NCBI GenBank assembly: GCA_030015575.1
Contig: CM057339.1
Coordinates: 695,528,761 to 695,592,760 of the forward strand
Length of the DNA stretch: 64,000 bases
Source of the DNA: Agapanthus africanus
Lineage: Eukaryota > Streptophyta > Magnoliopsida > Asparagales > Amaryllidaceae
Reading direction: 5' to 3'
Each line of letters begins with the position of its first letter. The stretch's first letter is position 1. The translations under genes and the position numbers were made by a program. Below, one piece after another: positions 57,740 to 64,000 of this stretch. Under the pieces are notes generated by a model, which saw only the letters and a list, made by a program, of their open reading frames with translations, was not told the DNA's origin and did no database searches.

Positions 57740-58250
57740 CGGACTGTGGAGTCCTTAAAATCCACGGACTATGATGTCCTTAACCTCGACCGCAATGTAT
57801 TAAAACTAACGATCAACCATAATGATTCCAGACTGGTTTTACCTTGGTTCAAAGGTACATCTCTTCACTCCTTTGATATTTGTCGTTGTAATTCCTCAAC
57901 GTCTTCAAAGAGATGACGGGTCCCAATAACCTCACATTTCGTAGACTGTGGAGTCCTTAAACCCACGGACTATGAAGTCCTTAACCTTGATCGTGATGTC
58001 TTAAAACTAAAATTGGACTGTGGAGTCCTTAAACCCACGGACTATGATGTCCTTAACCTTGACCGTGATGTCTTAAAACTAACATTGGACTGTGGAGTCC
58101 TTAAATCCATGGACTATGAAGTCCTTAACCTTGACTGTGATGTCTTAAAACTATCATTGGACTGTGGAGTCCTTAAACCCACGGACTATGATGTCCTTAA
58201 CCTCGACCGTAATGTCTTAAAACTTTGGTACCCTGGAAAACATCCAGAGC
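57740..58250 (+). repeat. LTR-like segment inside the tail of element I
   Basis: 57840-58230 repeats the order of LTR I 39905-40345: GGTACATCTCTTCACTCC, TTTGTCGTTGTAATTCC, then GGACTATGATGTCCTTAACC tandem units. Confidence 0.85.
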
Positions 58251-58289
58251 AACCCCTGACCCCGTGAGATACGGATAAGGACAACTTCA

Positions 58290-58512
58290 CCCATCACTTG
58301 TGGGTCTTCACGACTCATAAGGGAGAAAATTTTCTTGTGAAATCCTTACGACTTCCATGAGAAAACACGCTTAGGAATCCTCACGATTCTTAAGGAGAAA
58401 TTACACCTATGGGATCCTCTCGACCTATAGGGAGAAAAACTCTTTATGAGACCCTCACGGCTCATAAAGTTGAAAATTCTTAGGAGGCAGATCTTAACCC
58501 TGAATCCTAAGC
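58290..58512 (+). other. Six-hairpin cassette, copy 3 of I
   Basis: Includes CTTAGGAAT...ATTCTTAAG (58370-58394), CCTATGGG...CCTATAGG, the perfect CTTTATGAG...CTCATAAAG around ACCCTCACGG (58442-58469) and CTTAGGA...TCCTAAG (58478-58511). Confidence 0.75.
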
Positions 58513-58601
58513 CATCGTTATCCTGCAAAGAGATCAAGATAGACTACACACAGAATACATTCAATAAAAAGGGACACACCATTAAGAAGAAAAATATGTC
58601 T

Positions 58602-58607
58602 TTTATT
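58602..58607 (-). terminator. Poly(A) signal of the antisense gene
   Basis: AATAAA on the minus strand, about 110 bases after the stop codon at 58715. Confidence 0.6.
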
Positions 58608-58714
58608 CATAAACCATAATGGATACAAAGTACAATTCGTGAAAGAACAAAAAAATATATACTCTCATTCAGGAGTATGTACAAAAGAAGAAAAAAAAAG
58701 GGATATATAAGTCT

Positions 58715-61700
58715 TCAGGCCGGCGGGCGATTTAGCAGCTTGGTTAGCTCATCCTTCTTTCGCTGGGCCACGCCTTCGTGATTCAGTATCGCCAGAAGAC
58801 GGGCCTCTGCCTGAGCTTGCTGGGCCTGATATGAGGCAAGCCGACCTTCGAGCTCCTTCTCGGTAGCTTTGTGGGCCTCAACTCTTTCGCGAGTAAACTC
58901 GGCGGCCTTGTCGATGGCCACCACCTCCTTGATGGCCTCTTGAAGCACTCGCTAGAGTTCATACGCTTTGTTGGCCTTGGCGGTAAGATTGGCTTGAAGC
59001 TCGTTCAGCGCCTTAGAAGCCAACTCCCTCTCCGAGAATTTGTGGCCGAGCCTCTTCTCGCATGACACCATGTTCACCGCGCACCGCTCAATCAAACCCC
59101 GCAAGCCCGCTTTCGCAGCCACAGCCTCCGAGGAAAGGCGGGTACACTCAAGCACGTGCAGACAAGCCTCTACCTGACGGCAAAACTCAACCCAGACTTG
59201 CACCACGGCCTCGCTATGATAGACAGCAAGAAAGGGAAGAGAACCGTTAGCTTCAGCAGAAAACGCTTCGGCTGTGATTACACTGCCCGCACGAAGCTTC
59301 TCGATCAGGGATGACAAGGAGTCAAGGAGTCAAGGCTTAATTTCGCCAGACGGTCTGAGGCTCGCAAAGCATAAGGACCGGGCGGCATGGAGATGTGCGA
59401 CTCCAGCATTGTGAGAACTGGCAGGGCTGTTCAGATTTGTAAAAGATCAGTGAAACTCTTAAGCAAGGGAAAAAGTGGGACCATATTGAGACGTCACTTA
59501 CCCACAGTCATGCAAGAAGGAGCTGAAGGCTCCCCTGGCCCCTCGAGAACCTCAACCTCGTCGTCAGCCTCCAGAACTGTAAAGGACATCAATGTCATTC
59601 CGCAAAATAACAACAATGATATGAAAAGATGGTGAATGACACTAACCTTGCCCAGACGAAAGGACGATGCGTTGAGGAGATATCACCCGCGGAGCGGCCA
59701 TCTCCAGCAGACGCTGAAAGGATTGCCGAGGAAACAGATCGGCAATAGAGGCCGCCAGTCCGCGCAATTCTGAAAAGACAAAATAGTTCAGGAAACAGAA
59801 AGATTACTAGCTTAGAATGTGGAAGGTTACCTTCGACACTCCTCCCATTCTGAGCTGGGGGAATAGCAGCTTCAACGGCCTCCGCCGTGACCTCGGGCTC
59901 CAACAATATGAGGGTGGTCCCGACTACTTCCATACCAGCCTCTGGGCCGCCTTCAGGAAGAGTCGTTGGGGCAGCGACCACCAAGGGAGCATCTCCCAAA
60001 TGAGCGAGTGCTCCGGAATCAAGAACCGCCACCGGAGGTTATATTGGGAGAGGAGCAGCATCGTCAACCCCCTCCACATCGAGCAATATTTCATTGGGAA
60101 TATCAACAGGCTCTATCTTCAACAAGCCCGTAGGAACCTCCCCCATCGTCGAAGTCTCTGCACAATTCACACAAGAATAAGAATACATATATATAAGTGC
60201 AGGCAACATGAAGTACTGCAAAGAAATATAGAAACATACCAATGCGTAGGGAAGCCTTCAACATGGCTTCTTCAAGCCGATGCTCCTTCTCAAAGAGGTG
60301 TGCTCGCATGGGTTCAAGAGTAGACTCGTGGCCGCCCGTCCACAAGGAGAGAGCGTCCGCGGCATCCTCCGAAGCAGCCTGCTTAAGGGCCATTTCTCCC
60401 CACTCCTCCAAAGGGCCGATGAACCGCCGTCGTATCCACGAAGGATCTTCATAGAAGATGACGGCAGGATAAGGCCTCTTCGGGATCCTTACCTTCTCAG
60501 CTTTGAGCTGCGAGCGTCTTATAGCCTCAGCCAATTCTGCGGCTTCCTCAGAAGATGAACCTGGGAAAAGAAGACCATCGTCCGGCGATATCATGGATAT
60601 GGGTTCGTCTTGAACGACAGGTTCGGATACTTCTGAAAGATCGAGCAGACGGGCGACCATTTTCTTCCTCCTCTTTGGTTCGAAACTAATGCCAGAGGAC
60701 GCTCGCTTCTTTTCCCGTGGAGCCTTGGCACGACGCTGACCCACCTTCAACACCCTCGTTACCGGCACCCTCGTTTAGCGGTGCTACCGAGGACGACACC
60801 GCCATTGTCGACGCCGCGGGTGGTGGTGCTGCTACCGGAGCCCGATTAGCTTGCGACCGGGTGCTCAATGGCATACCAACTGTGGGAGTGAGGTCTACTC
60901 CCGACTCTCTCGGGATAAGCGCAACACCGGTATCCCTCAGGGGAAAGCGGACCGGGGCGCGCGGTCGCAGCGTAGCTCCCGTGGCCGGAACCTGAGTAGG
61001 AGCACCATGGCCAAGGAGTACCCTTATCTCCTCAACAATAATCGGATTGACCCGATGAAGGTACCAACCCATAAACGACCCCATGCACCGGGGAAGATGG
61101 TCTGCTTCAGGGATCATGAAATGGGAGCCGGTGTTCAACCTCACGAAATGGTGAGCTGCATCGCGAACGGCTTCGAGTGAAGGGACCGGCGCAACTATGA
61201 AAGCCTCGAAAGGGACGCCCTGGTCGTATCCAAGCTGTCGGGCGAAGCGATGCGGGTTGTACCGCATGAAAAGGGCCGCATTATCCTGGCGAAATACCAG
61301 ATAGCCTGGCCTGATGGCATACAAGTGCGCGACCTCCCGGGACCTTAAAGAAGGAACATTGTCCTTTGACTGGTTCCAGAGTTGCGAAGCGGGACCTGAA
61401 GGAGAAGATAGAACCCGGTCGGTAAATACCAATCCGCCAGCAGTAGCGTAAGGAGCAATCAACGTCCGAATGGCCCCAAACTGAGTTAGGTCAGAGGCAG
61501 AAGCATCCACCAATCGCATAAGTCGTGGGAAGGTGTAGGCGTCATAAAAAGCGGGCCTCTGATGCATAGCAAAAGCCTCCAGCACATGCATTGCGAGCCA
61601 AGACGTGAAGTAATGCAGGGAAAAGTTTACTACATTCACACCAGGAGTCGAGGTATTAGCCGCAACTCCCAACCCGTGATATAGATGCGCCAACGCCGGG

Positions 61701-62847
61701 ATGCCAATGGCCAGCCGCGTCCCCTCAGCGATGCGATGAGCCGGATAGATAACCGAGACTCTCATGAAGCGGCGATGCATAGGAATGATGAACTAGCTAA
61801 GCCAGACACTGACAAAGCCTACGAAGAATGTCACTTCATCCATGCCGGGAGCTGCGATAGATTCGAAAGATACCGGCGACATAATAGGAATGTAGTACTG
61901 CGGTAAATCCGATTCCTTGGTCGGCAGCTTCTTCGGACCAAACCCAAAGGGGTCTTTGATGTTTGCGAACTTCGGAGCCGTCTTCGACAGGACATCCTCG
62001 CGGAGGAAGCAGGCAATGAAGCTCTTAAAAGTAACTCCCTGCTCCTCAGATTCCGTGAACAGCCGGTCAAAAATACCCAGTGCCTTGATAAAACTTGAAC
62101 GCTTGTGGCAAACGGCGTTCTCACTAGACAAGCCGTCGGTAATTGCGGGCTCGGGCTCAAAGACATACTCATCAGGAGGCAGAAGCTCCTCATACAGTGT
62201 ACCCCTGATTGGCAGCCCCGAGATTTCATGAAATTCTTCCAGAGAGATCGAAACCTCGCGGTCCCCTAGAAGAAAAGTGTTGGTGGGGAGATTCCACTGG
62301 TTCAAGAACGCCTTAACCCACCAGACATGCAGGAATTGGTAGTGGAAGAGCGACGCATACATCGCCTGGTAAAGCCTGACCTTCTGCAGTCGCGCGCGAT
62401 GGGCGGACAGGATGTAACAAGCCCAGAGGAGGTAGCCCGTAGGGTGTCTAGGGGTGAGCCCTATCTTGTAGATTTGTCCCCATGGTTGGGCCTCACCCTG
62501 ACAAATACGCCGTCCCAGAATATCTATAGCTGGGATCGGATGGTTCGGGATACCAGTCGTCGAAGGCTCGAGCCACCCCATCGGAGTCCAATTCGGCATC
62601 TCTACGGCAAAGACTGTCCTTGGTGGGTCCATTGGCAGAAACGGAAAGGTGGGCTCCGTTGGTACCTCGCAAAGGAAGCTTCGGCGTCCCCGGATAATAT
62701 GACCGTACCAGGTCCCCCACAAAAGCAAGTTGGTGCAAGTCGAGTCATGGGCCTTGATCATCTCCATCACTTCCTCATCAGATGGTGATTGAGAAAAAGC
62801 GGCCTCTGAGCGAGCGAAAGGGAAATACGGAACAGACGTCATTGCAC
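58715..62847 (-). pseudogene. Antisense accessory gene: plant-mobile-domain protein with four coding introns
   Basis: Start ATG at 62840-62842. Exon 1 (62847-60240) encodes a plant mobile domain: LGDREVSISLEEFHEISGLP, GIPALAHLYHGLGVAA and PHRFARQLGYDQGVPFEAF, then a Ser/Pro/Ala-rich linker and a basic KRRKK cluster (candidate nuclear signal). Exons 2-5: 60157-59831, 59769-59647, 59576-59502, 59426-58715; the last encodes a long Ala/Glu/Lys helix (coiled coil likely). Introns of 82, 61, 70 and 75 nt are all GT-AG and all in phase 1. Damage: TAG 61793-61795, frameshift between about 60690 and 60770, TAA 60037-60039, an 8-bp duplication near 59325 that shifts the frame, TAG 58952-58954. Antisense genes of this kind are known in Tat elements (e.g. 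Grande). Role unknown. Confidence 0.8.
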
Positions 62848-63655
62848 CTGTAACAAAATAAGGGGAAACTGTTAAGGCAAAGCCAACAGTGATTATAGAT
62901 ATATATACAAGGAAAAAGACAGTGACAAAAGACTCATTTTATGGGACCATTGGTTACAAAACATATGGGTCCTACAAAATCAAGATGGTGGCTGGCTAGT
63001 GATAAAGCAAGGCAATTATAATGAGATAAAGGGAAGATTCTCATTAATAGACAGCGGATTTCAAATGACCTTATACATTCCCCTAAAAAGAAATCCAGAT
63101 TAGACTCTATGACAAATCAAACAGAATCAGGGAATTAAATTCCTAGAAGGCACCATTACAAACTTCTTCTTCTTGGTTGTGAAGAGACAACTCAGGGCAA
63201 GAAAACCCCAAAAAGCTCTCTGGGAAGAACTAAGTTCTTCAGAGGAATTAAATTCCTTTTGAAAAGGGAATTAAATTCCCAGAGACATTTTTCAGAGCCA
63301 AAGTTTTTAAGATGGAATTAAATTCCATGGAAAAGACAACACCACCATTAGCCCCTTAAAGGCCAGAGAAACCTTAGCAAGATCTGTTGTCTAAGAATTG
63401 AAGGATTCTTTTTTAAAGAACTTATAATAAAAAATGTGTGTTCTTGTTAAAGGGAAAAACCCTTGATCTGGATTTAAAATCCCATAGTGATTTCTGTGAA
63501 AGTTCTTCGTTCGTTCAAGATCATTACCTGAAGAAAGGATCTTTTTGAACAAAGTTAAACTCTGGAAAATTTGCAAGGCAGAGAACTAAGCTCTGAGAAC
63601 GAGAATTAAATTCTCAAAAGAAAAGTATGCAATGAAGAAAATGAGCAAAGTGGAG
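62848..63655 (-). other. Probable 5' UTR exon and intron of the antisense gene
   Basis: TTTTGTTACAG ending at 62848 is a good acceptor five bases before the ATG. CTTCAG/GTAATG at 63528/63527 is a good donor. Together they would remove a 680-nt intron from a leader exon starting near 63655. The intron holds several GGAATTAAATTCC palindromes and no ORF of note. Confidence 0.5.
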
Positions 63656-63677
63656 GCGCTTCTGAAAAGACATTAGC

Positions 63678-63684
63678 ATTTATA
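63678..63684 (-). promoter_or_regulatory. Candidate TATA box of the antisense gene
   Basis: TATAAAT on the minus strand in context CCTATAAATGC, the same CCTATAAAT as in LTR I. Start of transcription would be near 63650. Confidence 0.55.
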
Positions 63685-63747
63685 GGATATGATGGAAAAC
63701 GTTTCATCTACCCTACTCCCTAGAAAGATCCAACGGTCACAAAAGTG

Positions 63748-63798
63748 ACAGCGTTGCTCTCACGTGCAGACACGTGAGAGCAACGCTGTGGGGGCATT
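63748..63798 (+). other. 19-bp perfect hairpin joined to the polypurine tract
   Basis: ACAGCGTTGCTCTCACGTG (63748-63766), loop CAGA, and its exact complement at 63771-63789. It contains one CACGTG-N4-CACGTG pair and overlaps the polypurine tract GTGGGGGCATT (63788-63798) that precedes the 3' LTR. Confidence 0.9.
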
Positions 63799-64000
63799 TG
63801 TTTCCTGATTAAAAATCAGGAATTACCTCAATGAGGTATCACGTGAAAACACGTGATGGTTAAAATCCCATCAAACAAAACGGAAAGCAAAAGGCTGAAG
63901 AATGACCCAATTTGAGGTCACGTGCTCACACGTGACTAAGGATCACGTGCCAGCACGTGACAGGATCACGGTTTAATAGAATTTAATTCTAAAAGACGGG
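63799..64000 (+). repeat. 3' LTR of element I (first 202 bp)
   Basis: Starts TGTTTCCTGATT and follows 37464-37665 with about seven differences. Holds three CACGTG-N4-CACGTG pairs; one of them is CGCGTG in the 5' LTR, so the perfect pair is probably ancestral. Confidence 0.94.

Larger units (their letters stand above)
37464..64000 (+). mobile_element. Tat-lineage gypsy element I (plus strand, 3' LTR runs off the window)
   Basis: Order: 5' LTR, non-Met primer site, gag-like and RT remnants, insertion of copia element E, RT end, two RNase H domains, integrase, a 3.8 kb repeat-filled tail, an antisense accessory gene, polypurine tract and 3' LTR. The second RNase H and the antisense gene are marks of the Tat lineage (Ogre/Retand/Grande relatives). 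The first ~200 bp of the two LTRs differ at about 7 places by eye. Left target flank ACCGT (37459-37463). Confidence 0.88.

Noticed and set aside
60690..60770. Possible extra intron in the antisense gene
   Set aside because: A GT...AG pair of about 77 nt can be drawn, but joining it does not give the frame used downstream; a small indel explains the frame change better.

Overview
The window is plant nuclear DNA made entirely of nested LTR retrotransposons. I found no host gene, rRNA, tRNA or CRISPR array. The sequence shows initiator-Met primer sites (TGGTATCAGAGC), a chromodomain-ending Ty3/gypsy polyprotein, a Tat-lineage gypsy element with a second RNase H and an antisense accessory gene, and several 2.1-2.2 kb copia LTRs. 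The depth of nesting suggests an angiosperm with a large genome; the species cannot be told.

Layout, left to right. (1) 1-8784: Tekay-like chromovirus on +, its 5' LTR cut by the window edge, inserted into LTR A. (2) 8785-18406: copia element AB on - (3' LTR A, ruined internal region, 5' LTR B), inserted in the leader of (3) copia element C on - (leader, primer site, 5' LTR, 18407-20940). C sits in the RNase H coding region of (4) copia element D on + (20941-23520), which in turn splits LTR fragment F (23521-25080). (5) 25081-27706: 5' end of copia element G on +. Its leader is split by (6) Tat-type gypsy element H on - (27707-37463), which has lost almost all of pol. H's gag is split by (7) Tat-type gypsy element I on + (37464 to the end). 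I's reverse transcriptase is split by (8) copia element E on - (42350-52507), flanked by a near-perfect 5-bp target duplication. Every coding region carries stops, frameshifts or deletions.

The most notable content is non-coding. The tails of both Tat elements carry a cassette of six consecutive stem-loops with constant loops and changing but self-complementary stems. It occurs three times in I and five times in H, always in the sense orientation of the element, and the non-Watson-Crick pairs I scored in I's first cassette are all G-U on the sense strand. The copia leaders carry a separate set of constant-loop, variable-stem hairpins shared by two families. The LTRs of I and H are tiled by short-palindrome zones in the same order, including G-box pairs at a fixed 4-base spacing. 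Element I also carries a damaged antisense gene of the plant mobile domain type. It has its own TATA box, poly(A) signal, a possible 5' UTR intron and four coding introns, all in phase 1. All pairing and distances were worked out by eye; no folding, alignment or database search was run.
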